Of a DNA stretch of 64,000 nucleotides, positions 15,193 to 24,102 are shown piece after piece. The translations under genes and the position numbers were made by a program. The DNA is taken from positions 124,001 through 188,000 of the forward strand of contig NZ_BCTW01000004.1 in the NCBI RefSeq assembly GCF_001590965.1. Direction: 5' to 3'. The notes beneath the pieces were generated by a model. The model ran no database searches and was not told where the DNA came from. It saw only the letters and a list, made by a program, of their open reading frames with translations. The DNA comes from Novosphingobium lentum NBRC 107847. Lineage in GTDB: Bacteria > Pseudomonadota > Alphaproteobacteria > Sphingomonadales > Sphingomonadaceae. Position 1 is the first letter of the stretch; each line of letters starts with the position of its first letter.

Positions 15193-16425
15193 ATGCTTAA
15201 AACTGCGCCAGCGGCAGCCGTTTCGACCGATACCTTCGGCTTTGACGAACAGGCCGGTGAAGATGCGATCCAGGCCGCGATCGGCTTGCGGGAACTGCTG
15301 CGCTCCGAGGCTCGCAACGGCGATATCCAGCGCTATCCCTCCAAACGGGTGATTGACGCGCTGACCGCCGCCGACTTGTGGGCGGTCGCCGTCCCCAAGC
15401 GGCTTGGCGGGCGCGGCGCTTCGGCCACCGCGCTGACGCGCATGGGCGCCGAACTGGCCAAGGGCGATCCTTCCGTGGCCTGGGTATCGCAGATCATCAA
15501 CGGCACCACTTGGGTCACCTCGATCGGGCCCGATGCGCTGCAGGATGAAATATTCGCCGATGGCGTGCCGCGCATCGCCGGCGCGTTCAATCCCCCGGGC
15601 ACCGCAACGCCGGTCGAAGGCGGTTATCGCGTGACCGGCGCCTGGCCCTATGCCTCGGCGATCCGGCATACCCAGTGGAGCCAGTGGGGCATCAAGATCG
15701 TGCATCCCGACGGCACCGCAGTGCCGGGAAATTTCTGCTACATCCCCACCGACGAGCTGACCATCGAGGATACCTGGTACGTCACCGGGCTGCAGGGCAC
15801 AGGGTCCGACACCGCGGTGGCCAAGGACGTGTTCGTGCCGGAAAACCGCGTCGTCCATGCGGCCAGGTCGTACAACTTCGTCGAGCCGGGCAAGCGCCAT
15901 TACGGCGCGGCTTCGGACTATTTTGCGCAGATGGCCTTCGTCCACCGCACGATGACCGGCACGCCGCTCGGCGCAGCCGAGGGACTGCTGGCTGCGGTCA
16001 GCGAAACGGCCCAGATCAAGCCCATGGTCGGCACCGTCTATGCCCGCCAGATCGATTCCCAGGTGATTGTCAGGGATATCGGCGAGGCGGCGATCAAGAT
16101 CGATGCGGCGCGTTTGCTGATCGAGGATTCCACCGGCGTGATCGACGCGGCGGCGCTGGCCTTGCGCGGACTGACCGAGCGCGAGCGAGCCCGCAACAAG
16201 GCGCAGGCCAACTATGCCGTGCAGATCCTGGGCGAGGCGGTGCATTCACTGATGAATGTCGCGGGTTCAGCGGCGTTCAACAATGCGAATGTCGCCGCCC
16301 GGTACTGGCGGGACTTCAACATGGTCGCGCGCCATTTCGGCAATATCCCCTCGGTCGGCCATGAAGTCTATGGCCGGTCGCTGGTGGGCCTGCCCCCCGG
16401 TGTCGTTCCGCCGTTCATGTACTGA
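15193..16425 (+). CDS. flavin-dependent monooxygenase oxygenase component (acyl-CoA dehydrogenase fold, HsaA-like)
   Basis: This 410-residue protein has the acyl-CoA dehydrogenase fold: N-terminal helical domain with VPKRLGGRGAS, a central block VTGAWPYASAIRHTQWSQWG, then TWYVTGLQGTGSDT and a C-terminal helical bundle. The GxWxxxSG-like central strand and GTGS block are typical of two-component flavin hydroxylases (HsaA, HpaH-like, DszC) rather than true acyl-CoA dehydrogenases, since the catalytic-base region is not obvious. It would need reduced FMN/FAD from a separate reductase, not present here. ATG at 15193 follows GAGAGG. Confidence 0.82.
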   Translation: MLKTAPAAAVSTDTFGFDEQAGEDAIQAAIGLRELLRSEARNGDIQRYPSKRVIDALTAADLWAVAVPKRLGGRGASATALTRMGAELAKGDPSVAWVSQIINGTTWVTSIGPDALQDEIFADGVPRIAGAFNPPGTATPVEGGYRVTGAWPYASAIRHTQWSQWGIKIVHPDGTAVPGNFCYIPTDELTIEDTWYVTGLQGTGSDTAVAKDVFVPENRVVHAARSYNFVEPGKRHYGAASDYFAQMAFVHRTMTGTPLGAAEGLLAAVSETAQIKPMVGTVYARQIDSQVIVRDIGEAAIKIDAARLLIEDSTGVIDAAALALRGLTERERARNKAQANYAVQILGEAVHSLMNVAGSAAFNNANVAARYWRDFNMVARHFGNIPSVGHEVYGRSLVGLPPGVVPPFMY

Positions 16426-16466
16426 GGCACGACCCAGACCCTATTCACGCGAGAGGATGCACAGCA

Positions 16467-16982
16467 ATGATCGACAAGGAATTGTTCAACCACACGCCGG
16501 AACGGCGCACGCAACTGGTGCAAGGGTTGACGGACAAACAGGCCAAGATGGCCAATCACTGGATGGATCTGTTCGATCAGGCCTTCAATGTCGGCGATTT
16601 CGTCAAGATGGACGAATTTTTCCATCCCGACATGACCTACAGCAATCCCAACCGTCTGGATCTGGGGCCGTATGTGCAGTGGAAGACCTCACCGGTCGCG
16701 CTGTACAAGACCTTTCCGCCCTCGGTCTATCGCGTGCTGGAAGTCTACGGCAAGGGCGAGGACAAGATCTGCGTGTTCTGCAACCATCAGGGCGAGCAGA
16801 CGGGCGGACCCTACATGGGTATCCCGCCGGTCGGCCAGAAGATCAACGTCCACTGGTTCTCGGTGCTGACCTTCAAGGACGACAAGATCATCAACATCTA
16901 TTCCATCTCGGACGTGCTGACCATGCTGATCGATATCGGCGTGATCCCCAAGGACAAGCAGCCGGTCGACCCTTACAAGTAA
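16467..16982 (+). CDS. SnoaL-like polyketide cyclase-fold protein
   Basis: This 171-residue protein has the SnoaL/NTF2-like alpha-beta barrel pattern: an N-terminal helix NHWMDLFDQAFNVGDFVKMDEFFHPD, a mid GPYMGIPPVGQKINVHWFSV segment and a final strand DDKIINIYSISD. Such proteins act as isomerases, cyclases or hydrolases on ring compounds. It lies between the flavin monooxygenase and a VOC protein in a same-direction run leading to the Rieske oxygenase. The reaction cannot be assigned. Confidence 0.82.
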   Translation: MIDKELFNHTPERRTQLVQGLTDKQAKMANHWMDLFDQAFNVGDFVKMDEFFHPDMTYSNPNRLDLGPYVQWKTSPVALYKTFPPSVYRVLEVYGKGEDKICVFCNHQGEQTGGPYMGIPPVGQKINVHWFSVLTFKDDKIINIYSISDVLTMLIDIGVIPKDKQPVDPYK

Positions 16983-17004
16983 GTCCGGCCCTAAACGTAA
17001 ATCC

Positions 17005-17067
17005 GGTGGGGGCGAGTGGTTCTGCAAGGATCGCCCGCCCCCAACCATGGGGGCGTCAGACCCCCGT
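17005..17067 (+). promoter_or_regulatory. two strong stem-loops upstream of the VOC gene
   Basis: GGTGGGGGCG (17005-17014) pairs with CGCCCCCAACC (17036-17046). A second hairpin, GGGGG (17049-17053) with CCCCC (17061-17065), follows. There is no T tract, so this looks like an mRNA-processing or stabilising structure, or partial attenuation between two genes of one operon. Confidence 0.4.
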
Positions 17068-17081
17068 CATGGAGAATGAAG

Positions 17082-17609
17082 ATGTCCGATGCGGCGGCGC
17101 GGTTTGTAGGCAAGCAGTTCGATCAGGTCGCGTTCGTGGTCGACCGGCTGGAGCCTGCGCAGGAAAAATTCGGCGGGCTGTATGGCATTTCGAATTGGAA
17201 TGTCTGGCGCAATCTGGCCGATGGCCAGATCAACAAGGCCTATCGCGGCACGCCGGGCGATTACCAGTTCAGCTGCGCTTATGCCTATGTCGGCGATCTG
17301 CAGGTGGAGCTGTGCCAGCATGATGACGGGCGGAGCATCTACAAGGACTGGCTCGACACCCGTGGTCCCAGCCTGCATCATCTTGGGTTCCGACTGGATA
17401 CGCGCGCCGAATACGACGCCGCGGCGGCCAGCTTCGTGGCGCAGGGCGCACCGCTGGCAATGGGCGGCGAGATCGAGAATACCGGCGTGTGGGCCTATTT
17501 CGATACGGTGGACCAACTCGGCTGCTACACCGAACTGTATTGGTCTGCCCCGCACGTCCTGAAGATTTTCGAACAGATGAAGCGCGGTGAGCAGGTTTCG
17601 CTCACGTGA
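17082..17609 (+). CDS. VOC-superfamily (glyoxalase/dioxygenase fold) protein
   Basis: This 175-residue protein has the paired beta-alpha-beta-beta-beta units of the vicinal-oxygen-chelate fold. Metal-ligand-like positions include FDQVAFVVDRLE at the start, GPSLHHLGFRLDT mid-protein, and ELYW near the end. It resembles single-chain VOC proteins of the methylmalonyl-CoA epimerase type, but function is not assignable. ATG at 17082 was preferred over 17076 because GGAGA is only then correctly spaced. Confidence 0.8.
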   Translation: MSDAAARFVGKQFDQVAFVVDRLEPAQEKFGGLYGISNWNVWRNLADGQINKAYRGTPGDYQFSCAYAYVGDLQVELCQHDDGRSIYKDWLDTRGPSLHHLGFRLDTRAEYDAAAASFVAQGAPLAMGGEIENTGVWAYFDTVDQLGCYTELYWSAPHVLKIFEQMKRGEQVSLT

Positions 17610-17625
17610 TCGTATGGAGCATGGC

Positions 17626-19026
17626 ATGACGGCGAGCGATGCGGCTGGGGACGGAGGGACGATGCCACGTCTGAAAGATGGAACGCTGGTCCGCGACCTG
17701 TTCAATCACGATAAGCGCGAAGTGCAGTTGCGCGTGCACCACGATGCCGAAATCTTCGAGCTGGAGATGGAACGGATTTTCGCAAAGTCCTGGCTGCCCG
17801 TCGCGCACGAAAGCGAAATTCCCAATCCCGGCGATTTCGTGCGCCGTTACATGGGGCAGGATTCATGCCTCGTCGTGCGTGGTGACGATGGCCGGATTTC
17901 GGTCTTGCTCAATGCCTGCTCGCATCGCGGCATGGCGCTGTGCCGCGAGGAAAAGGGCCGGGCAGCGAATTTCAAGTGCCCCTATCATGGCTGGGCGTTC
18001 AGCAAGGAGGGCCGCTTCATGGCGGCACCGTTCGAAAAGCAGATGTACGGCGACCAGTTGCGCCGCGATGCCGACGATCTGGGGCTGGTCACCGCCAAGA
18101 CCGGTATGCTGGCCGGCATGATCTTTGCGAACTGGGATCACGACGCGGAGAGTTTTCAGGACTATCTCGGTGATTTCGCCTGGTATCTTCAGGCCGCGCT
18201 GGAGCGGACCAATCGCGGGCTGGAGGTGGTCGGACCGCCGCAGCGCCACATCATGCGCGCCAACTGGAAGCTGCTCGCCGAGCAATTGGCCGATGGCTAT
18301 CATGCTCGTGCGCTGCACCAGTCAGCCGGTGATATGGGCACGCTGGGGCACAATCCCAACGATCCCGCGTCCTGGGGCCTGATCGGGATCAACGTGAGCA
18401 CGCCGGGCGGTCACACGCTGCGCTGCATCGACATGCGCCTGGCCTATAATTTCGAAGGCCTTTCCGCAGAATCCACGGCCGAGCAGCGGTTGACCGCGAT
18501 TCCGCCGCCGGGTGCCAATCCGGAGATGGTCAAGGAATTCGGGCAGAACCTGTCGGACGGCCAGATCGCGCTGATCGCCGATACACCGCCGCTGGTGATG
18601 GGGCTGTTTCCGGGCACCGATTTTTTCACCCTGATGAGCGTCAGCGGGTCTGAAGACGGCAGCCACGGGCCGGTCATGGTCGCGCGCACCTGGATCCCGC
18701 GCGCGCCCGACCTGTTCGAGATGCTGACCTGGATTCTCGTGGAAAAGGACGCGCCCGAGGAATTGCGCGAGAAAACCAAACGCACGACGGTGCGCAACTT
18801 CGGGATCAGCGGTTATATCGAACAGGACGACGCCGAGGCATGGCAGGGCATCCAGAAATCCGTGCAAGGACCCATCGGCCGCAAGCTTACCGGCAAGTAC
18901 CAGGCACAGGTTGGCATTGTGAAGCCGGACGATTTTCATGGCGGCGGCGATGTCCATGCCGGTTTCAGCCGGGATGACGCGCAATGGGCCTGGTGGAAGC
19001 GTTATGCCGAAGTGATGAGCAACTGA
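17626..19026 (+). CDS. aromatic-ring-hydroxylating dioxygenase alpha subunit (Rieske)
   Basis: This 466-residue oxygenase large subunit should dihydroxylate or monohydroxylate an aromatic ring. The Rieske [2Fe-2S] ligands are C98-x-H100 and C118-x2-H121 (CSHRG, CPYHGW). The mononuclear iron site is in LADGYHARALH, with the bridging Asp and both His. ATG at 17626 was chosen because GGAGC lies 7 bases upstream; an upstream in-frame ATG overlaps the VOC gene more. The beta subunit follows directly. Ferredoxin and reductase are not in this operon. Confidence 0.95.
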   Translation: MTASDAAGDGGTMPRLKDGTLVRDLFNHDKREVQLRVHHDAEIFELEMERIFAKSWLPVAHESEIPNPGDFVRRYMGQDSCLVVRGDDGRISVLLNACSHRGMALCREEKGRAANFKCPYHGWAFSKEGRFMAAPFEKQMYGDQLRRDADDLGLVTAKTGMLAGMIFANWDHDAESFQDYLGDFAWYLQAALERTNRGLEVVGPPQRHIMRANWKLLAEQLADGYHARALHQSAGDMGTLGHNPNDPASWGLIGINVSTPGGHTLRCIDMRLAYNFEGLSAESTAEQRLTAIPPPGANPEMVKEFGQNLSDGQIALIADTPPLVMGLFPGTDFFTLMSVSGSEDGSHGPVMVARTWIPRAPDLFEMLTWILVEKDAPEELREKTKRTTVRNFGISGYIEQDDAEAWQGIQKSVQGPIGRKLTGKYQAQVGIVKPDDFHGGGDVHAGFSRDDAQWAWWKRYAEVMSN

Positions 19027-19050
19027 GTGCCAGAGTGGAGCGGCGGACCG

Positions 19051-19629
19051 GTGACCGAAACCTTGAACCCAGACCAGCCATCGGATGCAAGCGTGCCGGC
19101 TTTCGGCGCGGGGCGCCGCCTGCGCGCGACCGAGCCGCGTTACATGGAAGTGCTCGATTTCCTGTGGGAGGAGGCATCGGTCCTCGATCGCGACGACTTG
19201 ATCGGCTGGAAAGCCATGCTGGATCAGGCCATCGTCTATCGCATGCCGGTCTGCGTCACGCGCAAACGCCATAGCGGCGAGAGCTTCGAGACGGCAACGA
19301 TGCACTTCGATGAAGACTATCTGTCGATCGCCTTTCGCATCCGGCGCTTTGTGGAAACCCAGGCATGGGCCGCCGATCCTCCAACTCGTGCCCGGCGTTT
19401 CGTGACCGGGGTACGCGTCTGGCAAGGGGCCACGCCCGATGTTTTCGATGTCACCAGTTCGCTGCTCCTCGTCCGCTCGGCAGACGATGATTACCGCACG
19501 GACATCTTGACGGCCGAAAGGTTCGACCGCGTCCGGTTTGCCGCCGATGGCACGCCGTTGCTGCGAGATCGCAAGATAATCGCCGATCAGTCCACGATCG
19601 GCACCCACAACCTTGCGGTTTTTCTCTAG
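19051..19629 (+). CDS. aromatic-ring-hydroxylating dioxygenase beta subunit
   Basis: This is the small subunit of the Rieske oxygenase, with the NTF2-like fold (EVLDFLWEEASVLDRDDLIGWKAML, then an MPVCVTRKR strand and VTGVRVWQG). It stabilises the alpha-3 beta-3 hexamer. GTG at 19051 was chosen because GGAG lies 10 bases upstream; a GTG at 19027, immediately after the alpha-subunit stop, is the alternative and would add eight residues. Confidence 0.9.
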   Translation: MTETLNPDQPSDASVPAFGAGRRLRATEPRYMEVLDFLWEEASVLDRDDLIGWKAMLDQAIVYRMPVCVTRKRHSGESFETATMHFDEDYLSIAFRIRRFVETQAWAADPPTRARRFVTGVRVWQGATPDVFDVTSSLLLVRSADDDYRTDILTAERFDRVRFAADGTPLLRDRKIIADQSTIGTHNLAVFL

Positions 19630-19735
19630 ATTGGCGTGCCCGCGACAGCAATCGTGGTTGCCCTTTCAGGAATCTTTGTGCCATCAATCCCGGCAAAATA
19701 TAAAGGTGTGGGCCAAGCCCATCCGGGAGAGTGAG

Positions 19736-20617
19736 ATGATTGTTGATTGCCTGCCCAAGCCCAGCAGCTTGGCCGGAACGGTCGAATGCGAGGCGCGTAG
19801 CCCGTCGAGCGTGATCCAGATCAACCGCTATAGCTGGGACGAGCCGTGCGAAGCCTTGTTCAAGCCCGATACGCCGATCATCGATATCGTGCTGTCGCGT
19901 CGCAAGGCCAGTCTGGATTGCTCCTTTCTGGAACTGTCGCGGCCGGAATCGCGCCGGGTGGGCGATATTCTGTTCATGCCGCCGGGCTACACCTTGCACA
20001 GCCGCTGGGATCGCGGCGCTCGCCGTTCGATGTGCTGCGTGTTCGATCCGGCCAGCGTGTCCGATCTGTTCGATTTCGATTGGGGTGATCGCAAGCTGGT
20101 CGCCAGCCTGAGTATCGACAACGGGATCATTCGCGGCACGATGATGCGCCTCGTCTCCGAAGCGCTGGAACCGCAGTTTGCCAGCAGCCTGCTCATCGAA
20201 TCACTGTGCACCGCGCTGGCGGTAGAACTGCGCCGGCATTTCGACGTGCTCGACAAGGACGATGCGCCGGTCGAAGGCGAGGGCGGGCTGAGCCACAACG
20301 AGTTGCGCCGGATTCGCGAAAGTCTGGAGGACGAGGACGCTTCGAACCCGATTACCGTCGCCCAGCTCGCCCGGAACGAGGGGATGAGCGTGCGTCATTT
20401 CTCGCGCTTGTTCCGCGCTTCGACCGGCGAGACAGTGAGCGAATACGCGGCGCAAGTGCGTATCACGCGGGCGATGCGCCTGTTGTGCGAGGAACGGCTG
20501 CTGATCAAGGAAATCGCGTTTCGTTGCGGATTTCAAAGCTCGTCCAGCTTTTCCTCCGCCTTTCGCCGCGCCACCAGCCTGACCCCGCAGCAATATCGCG
20601 TTGCCCGGCTGAATTGA
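19736..20617 (+). CDS. AraC-family transcriptional regulator
   Basis: This is a 293-residue regulator with an N-terminal cupin-like ligand domain (GDILFMPPGYTLHSRWDRGARRS) and a C-terminal pair of helix-turn-helices (ITVAQLARNEGMSVRHFSRLF and IKEIAFRCGFQSSSSFSSAFRR) ending in the signature SLTPQQYRVARL. ATG at 19736 follows GGGAGAG. It sits 106 bases after the Rieske genes and converges on the intradiol dioxygenase operon, so it probably controls one or both. Confidence 0.93.
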   Translation: MIVDCLPKPSSLAGTVECEARSPSSVIQINRYSWDEPCEALFKPDTPIIDIVLSRRKASLDCSFLELSRPESRRVGDILFMPPGYTLHSRWDRGARRSMCCVFDPASVSDLFDFDWGDRKLVASLSIDNGIIRGTMMRLVSEALEPQFASSLLIESLCTALAVELRRHFDVLDKDDAPVEGEGGLSHNELRRIRESLEDEDASNPITVAQLARNEGMSVRHFSRLFRASTGETVSEYAAQVRITRAMRLLCEERLLIKEIAFRCGFQSSSSFSSAFRRATSLTPQQYRVARLN

Positions 20618-20670
20618 CCGCGCGCCGCTGCCGCACCATGCGGCAGGGCGCCAGGGCGGCAGACGAGGCT

Positions 20671-21543
20671 TCATGCCTGCCGTTGGTCATCCAGCACGAA
20701 AGTGTGATCGAGCGATACCCATGTGCCCGACATGGTCCGGCCTTGCGCCACGTCGCCGCTGGGGTGGATGACATAAGGCTGGATCAGCGATTCCTTGACT
20801 CCGAACACGACATCGGAATCGAGATAGACGTCCCCTTGCGCAAAGACATGGGTCACCAGCGGCCGGCAGCCGGGCGCGGTGATCTTGAAATGGATATGTT
20901 CCGGGCGCCACGGATGGCGGCCTTGCGCCGCCAGCATGGCACCCACCGGTCCATCGGTCGGGATCGGATAGGCAGCGGGGCGGCGCGTCCAGAAATGAAA
21001 GGCCCCGTCCGCATCGGCAGTAAAGCGGCCGCGACCAGCCAGACCGCCGGTCTTGTCCATCTGCTGGACGTCGTAGAAGCCGGCTTCGTCGGAATGCCAC
21101 ACATCGACGATTGCGCCGGATGCTGCCGCGCCGCTGGCCTTGCGCACCCGGCCCGAGACCAGCATCGGCAGCCCCTCGATCGCGGTGCCGATGTCGTCAC
21201 CATGGCCGAACTCGGGCGGGGGCACGTAGAATGGGCCGAACACCGTCGTTTCGGTCACATCGCCACTGACCGGATTGTTGATCGCGTCGACCAGGGTGGA
21301 CACGCCCAGCGTATCGGACAGCAGGATGAATTCTTGACGCTGGTCATCGCATTTCTGGCCGGTCGCCGTCAGGAAACCGATGCCGGCTTCCCATTCTGCG
21401 GGGGAGGGGCGGATTTCGCGCACGAAGGCATGCAGATGACGGACCAGCGCCTCGCTGATCTGGCGCGTCCGCTCGCTGCGTGAACCGGCCATCCTGGCTA
21501 CCACGGCATCGGTAATGCTGCTTTCGTCGAATTCACGCATCAT
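20671..21543 (-). CDS. intradiol ring-cleavage dioxygenase, hydroxyquinol 1,2-dioxygenase type
   Basis: This 290-residue non-haem Fe(III) enzyme cleaves between two ring hydroxyls. All four iron ligands are visible: Y157 (GFYDVQ), Y192 (AYPIP), H216 and H218 (RPEHIHFKI). The N-terminal helical dimerisation domain and the VFGPFYVP block match catechol/hydroxyquinol 1,2-dioxygenases. The neighbouring maleylacetate reductase gene, ending 7 bases upstream of this start, argues for hydroxyquinol (benzene-1,2,4-triol) as substrate, giving maleylacetate. Confidence 0.92.
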   Translation of the reverse strand: MMREFDESSITDAVVARMAGSRSERTRQISEALVRHLHAFVREIRPSPAEWEAGIGFLTATGQKCDDQRQEFILLSDTLGVSTLVDAINNPVSGDVTETTVFGPFYVPPPEFGHGDDIGTAIEGLPMLVSGRVRKASGAAASGAIVDVWHSDEAGFYDVQQMDKTGGLAGRGRFTADADGAFHFWTRRPAAYPIPTDGPVGAMLAAQGRHPWRPEHIHFKITAPGCRPLVTHVFAQGDVYLDSDVVFGVKESLIQPYVIHPSGDVAQGRTMSGTWVSLDHTFVLDDQRQA

Positions 21544-21549
21544 AGGTCC

Positions 21550-22611
21550 TCAGGCAAGCGGCGGCGATCCCGCCCAGGCGCGGCGCAGCAGCGCCTCGAG
21601 GGCATCACGTTCGATGGGGCGGGGATTGGGATAGGGATTGGCCGCGGCAAGATCGGCGGCTTGCGCAATCCCCGCTTCCGGCATGCCCAGATCGCGCAGC
21701 GCAGCAGGTGCGCCCAGTTGCTGGCCAAGTTCGAACAGCGCCAATGCCGGGGCTTGATCGGTGCCCAGCGCGCGTGCGATCCGGTCCATGGCAACGCTGG
21801 CCACCGCGTTATAGGCAATGGCATGGGGCAGGACGACGCTGTGCGTCTCGGCATGCGGCAGGCCGAACGTCCCGCCCAGCGTGTGGCACAACTTGTGATG
21901 CAGGGCCATGCCGACCTGGCCGAGGCAGGTGCCGCACAGCCACGCGCCATACAGCGCCTGTTCGCGCGCATCGCGGTCCGCCGGGTCCGTGTGCAGGCGG
22001 GGAAGCGCCTGGGCAAAGCTGCGGATGCCCGCTTCGGCCAGCATCGACGTGATCGGATTGCCCTCGGCGGCATAAAGCGCCTCGACCGCATGGGCGATGG
22101 CGTTGAGGCCGGAGGTGACCGACGCCGCAATCGGCAGGCTGAGAGTCAGATCGACGTCGTAGAGCACCGCGCGGGGCTGAATGACGGGCTGGCGCTGCGT
22201 CACTTTGCGCCCGGCATCGGTTTCGCCCAGGATCGGGGTCATTTCCGAACCGGCATACGTCGTCGGCACGGTGATATGGGGCAGGCCGGTGCGCAGTGCG
22301 ATGGCCTTGCCCAGCCCGATCGTCGATCCGCCGCCCAGCGACACGATGCCATCCACCCCGGCCTCGCGCACTCGTTCAAGCGCCAACTGCGTCACCGCCT
22401 GCGGCGTGTGCATGGCGGCATCGGTGAAGCGGGCGACGGCCACATCGCCGAGCAAGTGTTCGGCCCGGTCGGCGAGCGAAATCTGCTGGGGCGTGGTCAG
22501 CACGATCACCCGCGTTGCGCCCAGCCGGGCCACTTCCTCACGCAAGTGCAGCAGGCTGCCGCTGCCGAAGCGGACGCGGGTCGCCAGGTTTTCGAATTGA
22601 AAGGCTTGCAC
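21550..22611 (-). CDS. maleylacetate reductase
   Basis: This iron-containing-alcohol-dehydrogenase-family enzyme reduces maleylacetate to 3-oxoadipate with NAD(P)H. The cofactor block GGGSTIGLGKAIA, the PTTYAGSEMTPI block, and the metal-binding HAVEALYA, HHKLCHTLGG and PHAETHS segments match the MacA/LinF family. GTG at 22611 gives 353 residues and is preceded by GGGAG; the upstream ATG at 22650 adds 13 residues without a clear ribosome-binding site. It is the first gene of a two-gene operon with the intradiol dioxygenase. Confidence 0.92.
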   Translation of the reverse strand: MQAFQFENLATRVRFGSGSLLHLREEVARLGATRVIVLTTPQQISLADRAEHLLGDVAVARFTDAAMHTPQAVTQLALERVREAGVDGIVSLGGGSTIGLGKAIALRTGLPHITVPTTYAGSEMTPILGETDAGRKVTQRQPVIQPRAVLYDVDLTLSLPIAASVTSGLNAIAHAVEALYAAEGNPITSMLAEAGIRSFAQALPRLHTDPADRDAREQALYGAWLCGTCLGQVGMALHHKLCHTLGGTFGLPHAETHSVVLPHAIAYNAVASVAMDRIARALGTDQAPALALFELGQQLGAPAALRDLGMPEAGIAQAADLAAANPYPNPRPIERDALEALLRRAWAGSPPLA

Positions 22612-22785
22612 CGGAACTCCCGCAGTCGCTGCTTGGGCGATAGGATGCATGACCGCCGCGCTCAACACCCGGCGGTGGCCTTGACCGATCCCGCATCCGC
22701 TTGTCCGATAGCCTACAGGCGACCGCGTTGACCCCATGCGCCGGCCAGCCGATCCCAAGCGCGAACAAACCAAGGATCGACCCTC

Positions 22786-24102
22786 GTGACAGCTGCCATG
22801 GGCGATACGCTCGCCGGCGAAACACCCGCCCCGGACGCGTTCCAGCCAGACGCCTTCGTTTCGGTCAGCGCGACGTATGGCGCGGGCGGCATGGCCGACC
22901 CGTATCCGCTGTATGCGGCGGCGCGGCGGGATGAGCCGGTGATGCCGGGCGATATCCTTGCCCGCTACGGCATTCCCTCGCAGGCCGATTACGCCAATGT
23001 CGGGCGGCAGGTGTTTACCGTGTACCGCCATGCCGATGTCGAGGCGGTGCTGGGCGACGATGTCACCTGGTCAAGCGATCTTCTGGCCGACGGGCTGGGC
23101 ACGTTTCTGGGCGAGATGTTCCTGAGCGCGCGCGACGGGCGATCGCACCGGCAGTTGCGCGGCCTGCTGCAGACCTGCTTTGCCCCCGATGCGCTGCGGC
23201 GCTGGAAGGAAACACTGATCATGCCGCTGATCGAGCGGCAGTATGGCGATCGGATCCGGGGGCTGGGCCGCGCCGAGCTGCTGCAGGATATCGCGCTGCC
23301 TTTCCCGATCCACGCGATCTATACCGTACTGGGCTTTCCGGACGATCCGGTCTCGATGGCGCGCTTTGCCGATCAGGCGCTGCGCATCCTCAACGGGCCG
23401 CAGATCGATCCCGAAAAGGCCGAGGCCGCGATGGCCGGTGCCTTTGCCGCCGCCGCCGAACTGGACGAGAGCGTCAAGGCGATCGTCCGCGAAAAGCGCG
23501 CGGCGGCTGCCGCGGGCGACACGATGATCGAACGGCTGATCCATGCGGAACTGGATGGCGTGACCTTCACCGACGAACAGATCGCCGGTATCGTGCGGAT
23601 GATGCTGCCCGCCGCCGCCGAGACGACGACGCGCACGGTGGCCAACCTGTTCACGTTGCTGTTCGAAAATCCGGCCGTGCTGGCACGGGTGCGCGCCGAT
23701 CGCGGCCTGCTGGGCAAGGCGATCACCGAATCGATGCGGCTGGAACCGGTGGCCGGCTATCTCGCCCGGCGCGCCACCCGCGACACCGAACTGGGCGGCG
23801 TGGCGATCCCCGGGGGCGCGGCCGTTTCGCTGGTGATCGGTTCGGCCAATCGCGACGAGACGGTGTTCGAACACCCCGATGCGTTCGATATCGACCGCCC
23901 GTTCCGGCGCAGTTTCGGCTTTGGCCACGGGGTGCACATGTGCCTTGGCATGCCGATCGCCAAGCTGGAGCTGGAGGCGATTGCCAATTTCCTGCTGAAT
24001 CTGCCGGGCCTGCGGCTGGACCCCGATCAGCCGGCGCCGGTCGTTCGCGGCCTGCAGTTCCGTAACCCGGGCGCCGTGCCCCTGCTGTGGAACGTGACAT
24101 GA
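22786..24102 (+). CDS. cytochrome P450
   Basis: This 438-residue P450 has I-helix LPAAAETTTRT (acid-Thr pair present), K-helix ITESMRLEP and the haem loop FGFGHGVHMCLGMPIAK with axial Cys386. GTG at 22786 follows AAGGA; ATG at 22798 is an alternative. It is divergent from the maleylacetate reductase operon. Its stop overlaps the O-methyltransferase start, so the two are probably made together, suggesting hydroxylation followed by methylation, or handling of a methoxylated ring. Confidence 0.93.
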   Translation: MTAAMGDTLAGETPAPDAFQPDAFVSVSATYGAGGMADPYPLYAAARRDEPVMPGDILARYGIPSQADYANVGRQVFTVYRHADVEAVLGDDVTWSSDLLADGLGTFLGEMFLSARDGRSHRQLRGLLQTCFAPDALRRWKETLIMPLIERQYGDRIRGLGRAELLQDIALPFPIHAIYTVLGFPDDPVSMARFADQALRILNGPQIDPEKAEAAMAGAFAAAAELDESVKAIVREKRAAAAAGDTMIERLIHAELDGVTFTDEQIAGIVRMMLPAAAETTTRTVANLFTLLFENPAVLARVRADRGLLGKAITESMRLEPVAGYLARRATRDTELGGVAIPGGAAVSLVIGSANRDETVFEHPDAFDIDRPFRRSFGFGHGVHMCLGMPIAKLELEAIANFLLNLPGLRLDPDQPAPVVRGLQFRNPGAVPLLWNVT

